Source: Arcobacter suis CECT 7833
Lineage (GTDB): Bacteria > Campylobacterota > Campylobacteria > Campylobacterales > Arcobacteraceae
Direction: 5' to 3'
DNA: 64,000 bases
NCBI RefSeq assembly: GCF_003544815.1
Contig: NZ_CP032100.1
Coordinates: 186,001 to 250,000, forward strand
Shown here in pieces: positions 17,628 to 26,932 of this stretch (positions are counted from its first letter, which is position 1; each line of letters starts with the position of its first letter). The position numbers were made by a program, and so were the translations under genes. The notes below the pieces were generated by a model. The model was not told where the DNA came from, made no database searches, and saw nothing but the letters and a program-made list of their open reading frames with translations.

Positions 17628-17660
17628 AAAAAAGGGTGATTTTTAAGCCACCCTTTTTAT
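17628..17660 (-). terminator. Terminator of the cytochrome-like gene
   Basis: AAAAGGGTG and CACCCTTTT pair across a ten-base loop, with T runs on both sides, directly after the stop at 17678. On the opposite side it lies upstream of the porin gene, so it also insulates that gene. Confidence 0.85.
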
Positions 17661-17677
17661 AACTCTAACTTATAATC

Positions 17678-17998
17678 CTAACAAGCTGGAACATTTCCAG
17701 AATCATTTGCAAATTCAATTGTAAAATCAATAATGTTTTCTTGTACAGATTGACTTAAATCACCAGCTTTTACATTTGGACAAATTTTGATAACTTCTTG
17801 CTCGAATTTACCGCTATCTTTGATCTCTTTCCACTCATCTTGTGTATGTTTAGCTGCAAATTTTGCACCTGTCATATCACAAGGACCTTTTAGTAATTTA
17901 CTAAATAATTTTTGACCTTTTACAGCATCAGCAGATAAAGATGTTGATGCAATTCCTAAAGCTAATGTTCCTGCCATGATAATTTTTAATAATTTCAT
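17678..17998 (-). CDS. Exported cytochrome-c-like protein without a heme motif
   Basis: Periplasmic protein of 106 residues with a signal peptide (about 1-23, ending LSA). The mature part starts DAVKGQKLFSKLLKG and ends ANDSGNVPAC. It matches a Campylobacterota family often labelled cytochrome c because of the AVKGQKLF-like start and the HTQDEWKEI helix. There is no CXXCH, so it should not bind heme covalently. Three cysteines (in GPCDM, IKICP and the last residue) could form a disulfide or metal site. Function unknown. It is monocistronic, with a terminator after it. Confidence 0.75.
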   Translation of the reverse strand: MKLLKIIMAGTLALGIASTSLSADAVKGQKLFSKLLKGPCDMTGAKFAAKHTQDEWKEIKDSGKFEQEVIKICPNVKAGDLSQSVQENIIDFTIEFANDSGNVPAC

Positions 17999-18084
17999 GT
18001 TATACTCCTAGTGAAAAATTTTATGTCATTATATCTAATGTACATAAAAAAACTCTTAGAAAATATTACAAAAAGTGAACAATC

Positions 18085-19416
18085 ATGAAACATTTTTTAT
18101 TAAAACAAATAGTAGCTTTTTTGGCTACAAATGCCCATAATATCAAGTATATACGAAGAATTGATAACAATATTATTATAATTGAGTTTAATAATACAAA
18201 TATAATATATATTGATATTACAAAAGGAAATAGCACAATTTTTAAATGTAGAAGAATTTTATCTTCAAAAAAAGATTTTAATGCACCCTTTGATGTTGCC
18301 TTACAAAAGAGATTTAATAACTCGAAAATAGAGTATGTGGAACTATATAATGATGACAAAATAATAAATATAAAAGTTAATTCTTCTTCATCTTATAAAA
18401 AACTCTCAACTATTTTACAATTAGAATTTACAGGGAAACATACAAATATAATTATTTTAGATGAAAATAGGGTAATTATTGAAGCTTTAAGGCATGTTGA
18501 TGAATTTTCTTCAAGTAGAGTTGTAAAAGTAGGAATAAAATTAGAAGAGATTCCAAAACAAACATTTATTCCAAAAATCGATGAAGTCTCTAACATAGAA
18601 GAGTATTTATATGAAATTTATGAAGAAAAAGAGAAACAAACTTTAGAAAATGTAAAAAAACAAAAAATTTCTCAAATAGATAAAAAAGCAAAAAAATTAA
18701 AAAAGACAATTGATGCTTTACCTAAAAAAGAGGAATTAGAAATCGAATCAAATATGTTTTATGAAAAAGCAAATTTGATACTCTCAAATCTACATATTAT
18801 TAAACCTTATCAAAAAAGTCTAAAAGTTTATAATTATGAAGGAGTTGAAGTTGAAATTGATTTAGAAGAGAAAGCATCAGCTTCAAAATATTCGAATGAA
18901 TTATTTAAAAAAGCAAAAAGAGCAAAACAAAAAGCTTCGAATATTTCTTTAGAAAAAGATAATTTAGATGAAAAATTAGAATTTTTATTAAGACTTATGA
19001 ATAATATTAATAATGCAAGTAGCATAGAAGAGTGTGAATTTTTATCTCCAAAAAAAGAGAGAAATCAAATTAAAACAAAAAAAGCTCAAACTTATGAAAG
19101 TTTTTATTTTGAGGGTTACAAAATTATGTTAGGAACAAGTGAACGAGAAAACATATATCTTTTAGAAAATTCAAAAGCAAGTGATTTTTGGTTTCATTTA
19201 AAAGATAGACCTTCATGTCATGTGATTGTTCAAAATACAAAAAAAGAGATTCCTTTGAGTGTGATAACTCAAGCTGCAATGTTGTGTGCAAAGTTTTCAG
19301 TAGATTTTGCTGGAAATTATGAAGTTGATTATACACAAAGAAGAAATGTAAAAATTCAATCAGGTGCAAATGTTTTATATAATCCTTACACTACGATAAT
19401 AGTAAAAATCCAATGA
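18085..19416 (+). CDS. NFACT-family protein (RqcH/FbpA-like)
   Basis: Protein of 443 residues related to the RqcH/NEMF group, which act on stalled 50S subunits and add alanine tails. The N-terminal NFACT-N region (1-about 190) has LEFTGKHTNIIILDENRVIIEALRHV; a coiled coil follows (about 190-330); the C-terminal NFACT-R domain (about 335-440) has SDFWFHLKDRPSCHVIV and VDYTQRRNVK. It is shorter than typical RqcH (about 560 aa), mostly in the middle. It is divergent from the cytochrome-like gene. A ribosome-rescue role is inferred from the family; the activity has not been shown for this subgroup as far as I know. Confidence 0.85.
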   Translation: MKHFLLKQIVAFLATNAHNIKYIRRIDNNIIIIEFNNTNIIYIDITKGNSTIFKCRRILSSKKDFNAPFDVALQKRFNNSKIEYVELYNDDKIINIKVNSSSSYKKLSTILQLEFTGKHTNIIILDENRVIIEALRHVDEFSSSRVVKVGIKLEEIPKQTFIPKIDEVSNIEEYLYEIYEEKEKQTLENVKKQKISQIDKKAKKLKKTIDALPKKEELEIESNMFYEKANLILSNLHIIKPYQKSLKVYNYEGVEVEIDLEEKASASKYSNELFKKAKRAKQKASNISLEKDNLDEKLEFLLRLMNNINNASSIEECEFLSPKKERNQIKTKKAQTYESFYFEGYKIMLGTSERENIYLLENSKASDFWFHLKDRPSCHVIVQNTKKEIPLSVITQAAMLCAKFSVDFAGNYEVDYTQRRNVKIQSGANVLYNPYTTIIVKIQ

Positions 19417-19475
19417 AAGATTTTTTTATTATTAATATGTTAGTATCATACAATTAGTTATTTAAAGGAGATAAA

Positions 19476-20252
19476 TTGACAAGAATAAAAACATTAGGGG
19501 TAAGTTTAATTACAGCAGCCGTACTTTTTTCGGGTTGTGCAACAAGTGAGTTACAAACAAGTGCTAAAATGACACAAAGTGTATTTATAAATCCTGTTGC
19601 AAAAAATAAGAGATTAATTTTTGTATCAAGTAAGAACACAAGTGGACAACAAATAAATCTTCAAAATACAATATTAAATGAATTACAAGCTAAGGGTTAC
19701 ACAATAGTTGATGATCCAGAACAAGCTACATATGTTTTATTGATGAATGTATTATATTGTAACAAAAAACAAGAAAATAATATGGCTGGTGGAGCATTAG
19801 CAGCAGGAGCTGTAGGAGCTGGAGTTTCTGGATATAACAATGGTGGTGCAGGACAAATGGTAGGAGTTGGTCTAGGAGCTGCTTTAGTTGGTGGACTTAT
19901 TGCAAAAGCTACAGAAGATACAATTTTCCAAATGCAAGTTGATATTGTAATTAGAGAAAAAGCTAAAGGTAGAGTTGTAGCTTCAAATGTAACTGCAAAT
20001 GGACAAGCAAGCGTAAATGATTCTACTAAAGCTGGTTTCATAAATAGTTTTGGTGGTGCTGCAAGGGATGTTAATGCTTCTGGGCAGTTAAACTCTAATA
20101 TGGCAAGTGCAAGTGCTCAAAATTATGAAACAGATTATATAGAACATAAAACAATGTTATTTGCTGAAGCAACTAAAATGAATTTGACACTACCTGAAGC
20201 AACTCCAATTTTAGAAAGACAAATCTCATCTCAAATAGCTGGACTATTCTAA
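19476..20252 (+). CDS. TraT-like outer-membrane lipoprotein
   Basis: Lipoprotein of 258 residues with a lipobox LFSGCA (Cys near residue 21). It shares the layout of TraT, the surface-exclusion and serum-resistance protein of F-type plasmids: MTQSVFINP, KNTSGQQINLQ, LNELQAKGYTIVDDPEQATYVLLMNVLY, a Gly/Ala-rich hydrophobic middle (GGALAAGAVGAG and VGVGLGAALVGGLIA) and the closing TKMNLTLPEATPILERQI. It starts at TTG (19476) after AAAGGAGA. No conjugation genes are nearby, so this is a chromosomal homologue, whose role may differ from plasmid surface exclusion. A strong hairpin follows. Confidence 0.88.
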   Translation: MTRIKTLGVSLITAAVLFSGCATSELQTSAKMTQSVFINPVAKNKRLIFVSSKNTSGQQINLQNTILNELQAKGYTIVDDPEQATYVLLMNVLYCNKKQENNMAGGALAAGAVGAGVSGYNNGGAGQMVGVGLGAALVGGLIAKATEDTIFQMQVDIVIREKAKGRVVASNVTANGQASVNDSTKAGFINSFGGAARDVNASGQLNSNMASASAQNYETDYIEHKTMLFAEATKMNLTLPEATPILERQISSQIAGLF

Positions 20253-20261
20253 AAACTAAGA

Positions 20262-20300
20262 AATATCTAACTTATTTTAAAGTTAGATATTTATAAATTT
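20262..20300 (+). terminator. Terminator of the traT-like gene
   Basis: AAATATCTAACTT, a six-base loop and AAGTTAGATATTT form a 13-bp stem nine bases after the stop. The downstream tract is only moderately T-rich (ATAAATTT). A second weaker hairpin (AAAGATAAT / ATTATCTTT, about 20310-20343) follows. Confidence 0.65.
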
Positions 20301-20375
20301 GAGTATAAAAAGATAATGCATTTAATTAAATATATTATCTTTTCTTCTCTTTACAAATAACAAGCCAAAATTTAG

Positions 20376-20381
20376 TATAAT
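20376..20381 (+). promoter_or_regulatory. -10 element of the cdsA-nnr operon promoter
   Basis: TATAAT at 20376-20381, 30 bases before the cdsA ATG and after two hairpins. No convincing -35. Confidence 0.55.
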
Positions 20382-20411
20382 CATAAACTTTTAAATTCAA
20401 GGTTCAATAAG

Positions 20412-21170
20412 ATGTTACAGATAATAAATGAAAGTTCAACTCGTATAAAAACGGGTGTTGTACTATTTATAGCAATGTTGGTGATAGGTTATATCGATTC
20501 ATATTTTATATTTTGGTTAGTTTTTGGAATTATGTTATTGATTTCAATATCTGAAGCAAAAAAACTATTTAATCTAAAAAGTGACAGTATTTATGTGTAC
20601 ACAACACTTTTATGGATTGCTGCATATTTTTATCCAAAACCAGAAGATTTAATTTTTATTGTGGCAATTGCTTATGCTTCTCAGTTAGCGTATAAAAAAA
20701 CATTAAATATACATATGTTTTTACCACTTCTATATCCAACGGCATCATTTTTATTCCTTTTATCGTTATACAGTGAATATGGTTCAATGACACTTTTATG
20801 GTTATTAGTAATTGTTGCAAGTACTGATATTGGTGCTTATTTTGTAGGTAAAAGTATTGGAAAAACTAAATTCTGTGAAACTAGTCCTAATAAAACTATA
20901 GAAGGAGTTGTTGGTGGAGTTGTTTTTGCAGTTATTTTAGGAACACTTTTTTCAACAAATGGAATTAGTTTTGTAAATGCTTTAATAATTTCAGCAATAG
21001 TTTCTATTGTTTCAATTTTTGGTGATTTATTTGAAAGTTATTTAAAAAGAGAAGCTGATGTTAAAGATAGTGGAACAATTCTTCCTGGACATGGTGGAAT
21101 ATTAGATAGAACAGATGGTTATTTATTTGGTGCGATTGTAATGTTAGTATTATTAAGGGTAGTGATTTGA
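20412..21170 (+). CDS. cdsA: Phosphatidate cytidylyltransferase
   Basis: Integral membrane enzyme that makes CDP-diacylglycerol from phosphatidic acid and CTP, the precursor of all main phospholipids. It has 252 residues with several membrane segments, and the C-terminal family signature is intact: IFGDLFESYLKREADVKDSG then LPGHGGILDRTDG. It is first in a compact operon; its TGA overlaps the TTG start of dxr by four bases. Confidence 0.96.
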   Translation: MLQIINESSTRIKTGVVLFIAMLVIGYIDSYFIFWLVFGIMLLISISEAKKLFNLKSDSIYVYTTLLWIAAYFYPKPEDLIFIVAIAYASQLAYKKTLNIHMFLPLLYPTASFLFLLSLYSEYGSMTLLWLLVIVASTDIGAYFVGKSIGKTKFCETSPNKTIEGVVGGVVFAVILGTLFSTNGISFVNALIISAIVSIVSIFGDLFESYLKREADVKDSGTILPGHGGILDRTDGYLFGAIVMLVLLRVVI

Positions 21171-22234
21171 TACTTCTTGGAAGTACCGGATCTATTGGTG
21201 TAAATACTTTAAATATTGCACGAAAATTTAATTTAAATGTTGAGGTTTTAGTAGCTGGAAGAAATATAGAGCTACTAAACCAACAAATCAAAGAGTTTAA
21301 ACCCAAAAAAGTTGTAATTGACAAGGCTGAAGATATTCCTTTGGTTCATCATAAGAATGTTTTTTTTGGGGAAGAAGCTATTTTACAAGCTATCCAAGAG
21401 AGTGAAACTTCAACAGTTGTAAATGCGTTGGTTGGATTTTTAGGTTTAAAACCAACTTTAAAAGCTATTGAGTGTGGTAAAAAAATCGCTCTTGCAAATA
21501 AAGAATCTTTAGTTGTAGCTGGAAAGTTTATAGACCAAACAAAACTAAAACCAATTGATAGTGAACATTTTGGACTTTGGTATTTACTTCAAGATAAAAA
21601 AATTGATTCTATGATGGTAACTGCAAGTGGTGGTTCTTTTAGGGATTATCCACTTGATAAACTTCAAAATGTCTCTATAAAAGAAGCTTTAGCGCATCCA
21701 AATTGGTCTATGGGAAATAAAATCACAATAGATAGTGCAACCATGACGAATAAAATGTTTGAACTAATGGAAGCCGCTTGGCTTTTTGATATTAGAAAAC
21801 TAGATGCAATTATCGAAACAAAATCATTAATTCATGCTTTTATAAATTTTGCAGATGGAAGTACAACAGCTCATATTGCAAATGCTTCAATGCAACTTCC
21901 AATTGCTTATGCAATTTTAGGTTCGTGTGATGAACAGATTTTAAAACCAGTTGATTTACTAGAAGTTGCAAATTTGGAATTTAGAAAAATAGAGACTTCA
22001 AGATACCCAATTTGGGAAATAAAAGATGATATATTAAATAATCTTGATTTAGGTGTGGTTTTAAATGCTGCAAATGAAGTTGCTGTTTCAAAGTTTTTAA
22101 ATTCTCAAATTGGATTTTTGGATATTTCAAAAATTACAATGAATGCAATAAATAAATTTAATAATGTAAAAGCAACTTCAATAGAAGAAATTTTCGAAAT
22201 AGATAAAGAAGTGAGAAACTACTGTGGCGCTTGA
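21167..22234 (+). CDS. dxr: 1-deoxy-D-xylulose 5-phosphate reductoisomerase
   Basis: Second step of the MEP isoprenoid pathway: DXP to MEP with NADPH. It has 355 residues, a little short for the family. The NADPH motif LLGSTGSIG is at the N-terminus, the metal/substrate region has PIDSEHFGLW and TASGGSFRDYPL, and NWSMGNKITIDSATM is intact. TTG start (21167) inside the cdsA stop. Its tail overlaps the next gene by 11 bases. Confidence 0.96.
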   Translation: MILLGSTGSIGVNTLNIARKFNLNVEVLVAGRNIELLNQQIKEFKPKKVVIDKAEDIPLVHHKNVFFGEEAILQAIQESETSTVVNALVGFLGLKPTLKAIECGKKIALANKESLVVAGKFIDQTKLKPIDSEHFGLWYLLQDKKIDSMMVTASGGSFRDYPLDKLQNVSIKEALAHPNWSMGNKITIDSATMTNKMFELMEAAWLFDIRKLDAIIETKSLIHAFINFADGSTTAHIANASMQLPIAYAILGSCDEQILKPVDLLEVANLEFRKIETSRYPIWEIKDDILNNLDLGVVLNAANEVAVSKFLNSQIGFLDISKITMNAINKFNNVKATSIEEIFEIDKEVRNYCGA

Positions 22235-22511
22235 TTTATTAATTCCTTTTGGAATATTACTAATTTTGGTTGTTTATTTGATTTATTCAAGAAATATTTT
22301 TGAAAAAGATATAACAAAGTTATATGAAGAGAAATTTGAAGAGTGGAAAAAACATTCAACACAAGAAAAAGAGAAAACTTCACAAAAAGAGTTAGTAGGT
22401 TTAGTTTTTAAAACAGATTATAAAGTGAATATAGAATTATTAGATGAAAGCGTAGAATCAATACTTTCAAGAGGTAAATTTGAAATAACTAATCTAAAGG
22501 ATAAAAATTGA
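22224..22511 (+). CDS. Small single-pass membrane protein
   Basis: Protein of 95 residues not recognised by family. One membrane segment (about 4-22, LLIPFGILLILVVYLIY) is followed by a charged cytoplasmic region (KLYEEKFEEWKKHSTQEKEK) and a mixed tail. It starts at GTG (22224) inside the end of dxr and its TGA overlaps the next TTG, so it is translated as part of the operon. The position between dxr and a hydrolase gives no clear functional clue. Confidence 0.72.
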   Translation: MALDLLIPFGILLILVVYLIYSRNIFEKDITKLYEEKFEEWKKHSTQEKEKTSQKELVGLVFKTDYKVNIELLDESVESILSRGKFEITNLKDKN

Positions 22512-23086
22512 ATAAAAGAATTTTAATACTTCATGGTTTAAATGGAAGTGATTTCCCCCATTGGCAAGCACAACTTGCAAGTGATTTAATAAAAGAGAAT
22601 TATATTGTTTCATTCCCTTCTTTTCCATCTAGGGATAACCCAAAACTAGAAGAGTGGAAAGATTTTTTAAAAAAAGAGTTAGAGCATTTTAAACCAGATA
22701 TTGTAGTTTGTCACTCATTAGCTAATATTTTGTGGTTTCATACTTGTGATGAACTTGATATAAAACTAGATAAATTAATGTTAGTTGCACCTGTTTCAAG
22801 AAATAGAGATATCCCTGAAGCAAAAACATTTTTCCCATATCCAATAGCAAAAGATTTAAAAGCCAACGAAATAATCATGGCGGCTTCTACAAATGATCCA
22901 TATATGAGTATTGAAGAAGCAATCGAACTTCAATCAAAACTAAATATTGGTATGAAAATCATGGAAAATGCAGGACATATAAATGCATCTTCAGGATTTG
23001 GGAAACTTGATTGCGCACTTGATTGGATAAAAAGAGTTGATGAATGCGAGATAAATAAAGATGTAAATGAAGAGTTACAAGGATGA
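22508..23086 (+). CDS. RBBP9/YdeN-type alpha/beta hydrolase
   Basis: Small serine hydrolase of 192 residues. [14 protein letters not shown] at the N-terminus and the EEWKDFL region are typical of the RBBP9/YdeN family. The triad is visible: Ser in VVCHSLANI (about 74), Asp in STNDPYM (about 130) and His in [12 protein letters not shown] (about 155). Substrate unknown. TTG start at 22508 overlaps the stop of the previous gene; its own TGA overlaps the tsaD ATG. Confidence 0.88.
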   Translation: MNKRILILHGLNGSDFPHWQAQLASDLIKENYIVSFPSFPSRDNPKLEEWKDFLKKELEHFKPDIVVCHSLANILWFHTCDELDIKLDKLMLVAPVSRNRDIPEAKTFFPYPIAKDLKANEIIMAASTNDPYMSIEEAIELQSKLNIGMKIMENAGHINASSGFGKLDCALDWIKRVDECEINKDVNEELQG

Positions 23087-24093
23087 TTTTAAGTATTGAA
23101 AGTTCTTGTGATGATAGCTCAATTTCTATTACACAAATAGAAACAAACAAATTAATCTATCATAAAAAAATATCTCAAGAACTACAACATAGTATTTATG
23201 GAGGAGTTGTTCCTGAATTAGCTGCTAGACTTCATATAGAAGCCTTACCAAAAATACTTGAAGAGTGCAAAGAGTATTTCCCATTCTTAAAAGCAATAGC
23301 TGTTACAAATGCCCCAGGTTTAAGTGTTACTTTAACTGAGGGTGTAACTATGGCAAAAGCTTTGATAATTTCCCTAAATCTTCCATTAATTGCTGTAAAT
23401 CATTTAAAAGGTCATATTTATTCTCTTTTTATTGAAAAAGATGAGATTTTGCCAATGACTGTTTTATTGGTTTCCGGTGGACACACACAAATTATAGAAG
23501 CAAATAGTTTAAGTGACATGAAAGTAATCGCAAGTACTATGGATGATAGTTTTGGAGAGAGTTTTGACAAGGTTTCAAAGATGTTAGGACTTGGATATCC
23601 TGGTGGTCCAGTTGTTCAAGAATATGCTTTAAAAGGTGATATGAATAGATTTGATTTACCAGTTCCACTTAGTCAGAGTCCAAAAATAGAGTTTTCATAT
23701 TCAGGACTTAAAAATGCAGTTAGAATGCAAATAGAAAAGCTTGAAAATAGTGAATTTGGAATAACAGAACAAGATAAATATGACCTTTGTGCAAGTTTCC
23801 AAAAAACAGCAGTTTTACATATTATGCAAAAACTAAAAAAACTATTTAAACAAAAAATTCCAAAAAACTTTGCAATTGTTGGAGGAGCAAGTGCAAATAT
23901 ACATTTGCGTTCTCAACTTGAAGAGTTATGTAAAAAATCAAATACAAATTTATACCTTAGTGAGTTAAAATATTGTAGTGATAATGCAGCGATGATTGGA
24001 AGAGTTGCCGTTGAACAATATAAACAAAATGATTTTATAACAATTGAAAATATTGATGTTCAATCAAGAATCAAGGAGTTAGTATGGGCTTAG
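23083..24093 (+). CDS. tsaD: tRNA N6-adenosine threonylcarbamoyltransferase
   Basis: Catalytic subunit that transfers threonylcarbamoyl to A37 of ANN-decoding tRNAs with TsaB and TsaE. It has 336 residues. The metal-binding histidines are in NHLKGHIYS (about 107-111), with the N-terminal [12 protein letters not shown] and [11 protein letters not shown] motifs, [11 protein letters not shown] and a later [14 protein letters not shown] coupling with the previous gene and a 10-base overlap with yciH. Confidence 0.97.
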   Translation: MILSIESSCDDSSISITQIETNKLIYHKKISQELQHSIYGGVVPELAARLHIEALPKILEECKEYFPFLKAIAVTNAPGLSVTLTEGVTMAKALIISLNLPLIAVNHLKGHIYSLFIEKDEILPMTVLLVSGGHTQIIEANSLSDMKVIASTMDDSFGESFDKVSKMLGLGYPGGPVVQEYALKGDMNRFDLPVPLSQSPKIEFSYSGLKNAVRMQIEKLENSEFGITEQDKYDLCASFQKTAVLHIMQKLKKLFKQKIPKNFAIVGGASANIHLRSQLEELCKKSNTNLYLSELKYCSDNAAMIGRVAVEQYKQNDFITIENIDVQSRIKELVWA

Positions 24094-24431
24094 CAGATAA
24101 ATTAGCTTTTGGATTTGGTGCAAAACTTGAAGGAAATAGTTTTGATACAATAAAAGAAGATAAAAAAAATCCAAAAAAATCTTCTTCTGATTTGATTCCA
24201 AAAAATCAACATCAACTAGTTTTTACCTTTGAAAAAAGAAATGGAAAACCAGTTACAAATGTAGGAAGATTTAATATCACTCTTGATGAGAAAAAAGAAG
24301 TTTTAAAACTTCTAAAGAAAAAATTAGCTTGTGGTGGCGCTATTAATGAAGAGTGGCTTGAACTTCAAGGTGATGTAAAAGATAAAATAAAAACTATTTT
24401 AGAAAGTGATGGTTGGAAATTTAGAAAATAA
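24084..24431 (+). CDS. yciH: YciH/SUI1 (eIF1-like) protein
   Basis: A 115-residue protein of the SUI1 fold, related to eukaryotic eIF1 and bacterial YciH. The conserved C-terminal half is clear: [28 protein letters not shown] and [18 protein letters not shown]. The N-terminal 45 residues are a charged linker. AAGGAG precedes the ATG at 24084, and the start lies within the end of tsaD. Bacterial YciH is proposed to affect initiation fidelity, but its role is not settled. Confidence 0.88.
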   Translation: MGLADKLAFGFGAKLEGNSFDTIKEDKKNPKKSSSDLIPKNQHQLVFTFEKRNGKPVTNVGRFNITLDEKKEVLKLLKKKLACGGAINEEWLELQGDVKDKIKTILESDGWKFRK

Positions 24432-24443
24432 AAAGGATATAAA

Positions 24444-25829
24444 ATGCAAAAGCTTTTTGATGAGGTTAATTCTTTAGACAAAAGATGTTACGAGAAATTT
24501 TTGTTAAGTGAAGATTTACTTATGGAACATGCAGCTTCAAATATGGCTTTGTATATATCTGAAAAATATTCCTCTTTTGAATCTATTTTAATTGTATGTG
24601 GAAGTGGAAATAATGGTGCTGATGGGATCGCACTTGCTAGACTTTTACATACAAAATTTGATGTTAAATTATATTTGGCAACAACTCCAAAATCTTCGAT
24701 GGCACAACTTCAACTTCAAAGAGCAAAAACTTTAGATATAAAGATTGTAAATGAACTCTTTAATGCTGATATTATCGTTGATTGTTTGTTTGGAACGGGT
24801 TTGAATAAACCTTTAGATGAAAAATCTATAAATCTTTTAAATACTCTAAATTCATATAACTCTTTTAAAATAGCTTGTGATATTCCAAGTGGAATAAACT
24901 CTTTAGGACAAATACAAAATGTAGCTTTTGAAGCTGATGTTACTATTACTATGGGGGCTTTAAAAACTTCACTTTTTAGTGATATGGCAAAAGATTATGT
25001 TGGAGAAATTATAGTTGCTAATTTAGGAGTTCAAAGGGAAATTTATGAAATAGAATCTAATAAATTTTTATTAGAAAAAAGTGATATGAAACTTCCTTTT
25101 AGGAATAAAAAAAATGCTCATAAAGGAAGTTTTGGACATCTAAATGTAGTTGCTGGTTGTAAAAAAGGAGCTGGAATAATTGCTGCAAATGCTGCCTTTG
25201 GATTTGGTACGGGACTTGTAAGTGTAGTTTGCCATGAAAATCTAGATTTGCCATATCATATTATGCAAACACATTTTATTAGTGAAAATTGTACGGCAAT
25301 TGCAATTGGAATGGGTTTAGGAAAATATGAAACCGATGAAATTAGAAAAATATTAAATAAAAAAGTTCCTAAGATAATTGATGCAGATTTGTTTTATGAT
25401 AAATTAATTTGTGAAGTTTTAGAGCAAGAAATAGTTTTAACTCCCCATCCAAAAGAGTTTGTGTCACTTTTAAAACTTTGTGAAATTGCAGAGATAAATG
25501 TGGAAGAGTTACAAAATAATAGATTTTTGTATGTGGAAAAATTTTGTAAAAAATATCCAAATGTAGTTTTATTGTTAAAAGGTGCAAATGTAATTATTTC
25601 TTCAAATGAAAAATTGTATGTAAATAGTTTTGGCAGTGCAGTTTTAAGTAAAGGTGGAAGTGGTGATGTTTTAAGTGGTCTAGTTGGTTCACTTTTAGCT
25701 CAAGGATATAAACCTCTTGATGCGACGATAACAGCAAGTTTAGCCCATACAATAGCTTCAAGAAACTATAGTAAAAACAACTACTCTTTAATTCCTTCTG
25801 ATTTGATTGAAGAGATTAGACAATTATGA
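24444..25829 (+). CDS. nnr: Bifunctional NAD(P)H-hydrate epimerase/dehydratase
   Basis: Repairs damaged NAD(P)H hydrates: an N-terminal epimerase (about 1-200, with VCGSGNNGADGIALARLL and DCLFGTGLNKPL) and a C-terminal ADP-dependent dehydratase (about 215-461, with KGSFGHLNVVAG, LTPHPKEF and KGGSGDVLSGLVGSLLAQG). Both domains look complete. It starts after AAGGAT and ends the seven-gene operon that began with cdsA. Confidence 0.96.
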   Translation: MQKLFDEVNSLDKRCYEKFLLSEDLLMEHAASNMALYISEKYSSFESILIVCGSGNNGADGIALARLLHTKFDVKLYLATTPKSSMAQLQLQRAKTLDIKIVNELFNADIIVDCLFGTGLNKPLDEKSINLLNTLNSYNSFKIACDIPSGINSLGQIQNVAFEADVTITMGALKTSLFSDMAKDYVGEIIVANLGVQREIYEIESNKFLLEKSDMKLPFRNKKNAHKGSFGHLNVVAGCKKGAGIIAANAAFGFGTGLVSVVCHENLDLPYHIMQTHFISENCTAIAIGMGLGKYETDEIRKILNKKVPKIIDADLFYDKLICEVLEQEIVLTPHPKEFVSLLKLCEIAEINVEELQNNRFLYVEKFCKKYPNVVLLLKGANVIISSNEKLYVNSFGSAVLSKGGSGDVLSGLVGSLLAQGYKPLDATITASLAHTIASRNYSKNNYSLIPSDLIEEIRQL

Positions 25830-25942
25830 AAATATAAAAGCAAAATAAAAGAATTACATAGTTATGATTTGCCCCAAATTATTTAACTTAATATGACAAA
25901 TACAAGTGAAAAATATTTAAAATTTATAAAAGGAAATACAAT

Positions 25943-26722
25943 ATGAGCGATATTTTAAAAATAGGTAAATATGAATTTAATAGTAGATTAATCGTTGGAA
26001 GTGGTAAATATAAAGATTTTCAAACAACTAAAGATGCAACAATAGCAAGTGGAAGTGAATTAATAACTGTTGCAATAAGAAGAGTAAATATTACAAATCC
26101 AAATGAAGAGAATTTATTAGATTATTTTAAAGATACAAATGTAAAACTTTTACCAAATAGTGCAGGGTGTTTCACAGCAGAAGAAGCAATTACAACTTTT
26201 AGATTAATGAGAGAAGCTACAGGAATTGATATTATCAAACTTGAGGTTATTGGAGATGCTTTAAAAACTTTATATCCTGATGTAATAGAAACAATTAAAG
26301 CTTGTGAAATCCTAAAAAAAGATGGGTTTACCATTATGGCGTATACAAGTGATGACCCAATTATTGCAAAAAGATTAGAAGATGCAGGTGCTGATGCTAT
26401 TATGCCATTAGCAGCTCCCATTGGTTCAGGACTTGGAATTCAAAATAGATATAACATTGCATTTATAAGAGATGCAGTAAAAGTTCCTGTTATTGTAGAT
26501 GCGGGTGTTGGTTGTGCAAGTGATGCAACAATTGCAATGGAATTAGGTGCAGAAGCAGTTTTAACAAACACAGCAATTGCTTGTGCTTCAAATCCAATAC
26601 TAATGGCAGAAGCTATGAAATATGCTGTAATTGCAGGAAGAATGGGTTATAAAGCAGGAAGAATCCCTAAAAAACCTTATGCAACAGCAAGTTCACCAAT
26701 TGATGGATTAATCCAATTCTAA
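25943..26722 (+). CDS. thiG: Thiazole synthase
   Basis: Forms the thiazole phosphate of thiamine from DXP, dehydroglycine and ThiS-thiocarboxylate. It has 259 residues. The Schiff-base lysine lies in [10 protein letters not shown] (about 97), with [29 protein letters not shown] and [15 protein letters not shown] near the C-terminus. It is solitary here: no thiS, thiF or thiH neighbours, although dxr (which uses the same DXP) is close. AAAAGG precedes the ATG. I found no THI-box riboswitch in the 113 bases upstream. Confidence 0.96.
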   Translation: MSDILKIGKYEFNSRLIVGSGKYKDFQTTKDATIASGSELITVAIRRVNITNPNEENLLDYFKDTNVKLLPNSAGCFTAEEAITTFRLMREATGIDIIKLEVIGDALKTLYPDVIETIKACEILKKDGFTIMAYTSDDPIIAKRLEDAGADAIMPLAAPIGSGLGIQNRYNIAFIRDAVKVPVIVDAGVGCASDATIAMELGAEAVLTNTAIACASNPILMAEAMKYAVIAGRMGYKAGRIPKKPYATASSPIDGLIQF

Positions 26723-26770
26723 TTGATTTAAAGAAATTTCGGAAAGTTTCGGGATTTCTTTAAAAAAGAC

Positions 26771-26799
26771 TTGACAAAATCTTTAAAACTTAATATAAT
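26771..26799 (+). promoter_or_regulatory. Consensus sigma-70 promoter of the tRNA cluster
   Basis: TTGACA (26771-26776), a 17-base spacer and TATAAT (26794-26799): a perfect match in both boxes, unusual for this lineage, where the -35 is normally degenerate. It lies 36 bases before the tRNA-Pro gene. Confidence 0.85.
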
Positions 26800-26835
26800 T
26801 CCGTCCACTTTTTGTGAAACTTCAAAAATATTTGT

Positions 26836-26913
26836 CGGGGCGTAGCGCAGTCTGGTTAGCGCACCTGGTTTGGGACCAGGGGGCCGGAGGTTCGAATCCT
26901 CTCGCCCCGACCA
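26836..26913 (+). tRNA. tRNA-Pro (TGG)
   Basis: Acceptor arm CGGGGCG/CGCCCCG with encoded CCA. Anticodon loop TTTGGGA gives TGG. T loop TTCGAAT. First tRNA of the cluster. Confidence 0.97.
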
Positions 26914-26932
26914 TTTAATTTTTTTAACCTGT

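Noticed and set aside
25830-25942. THI-box riboswitch before thiG
   Set aside because: No CUGAGA-type core or conserved pairing is seen in the 113-base gap.
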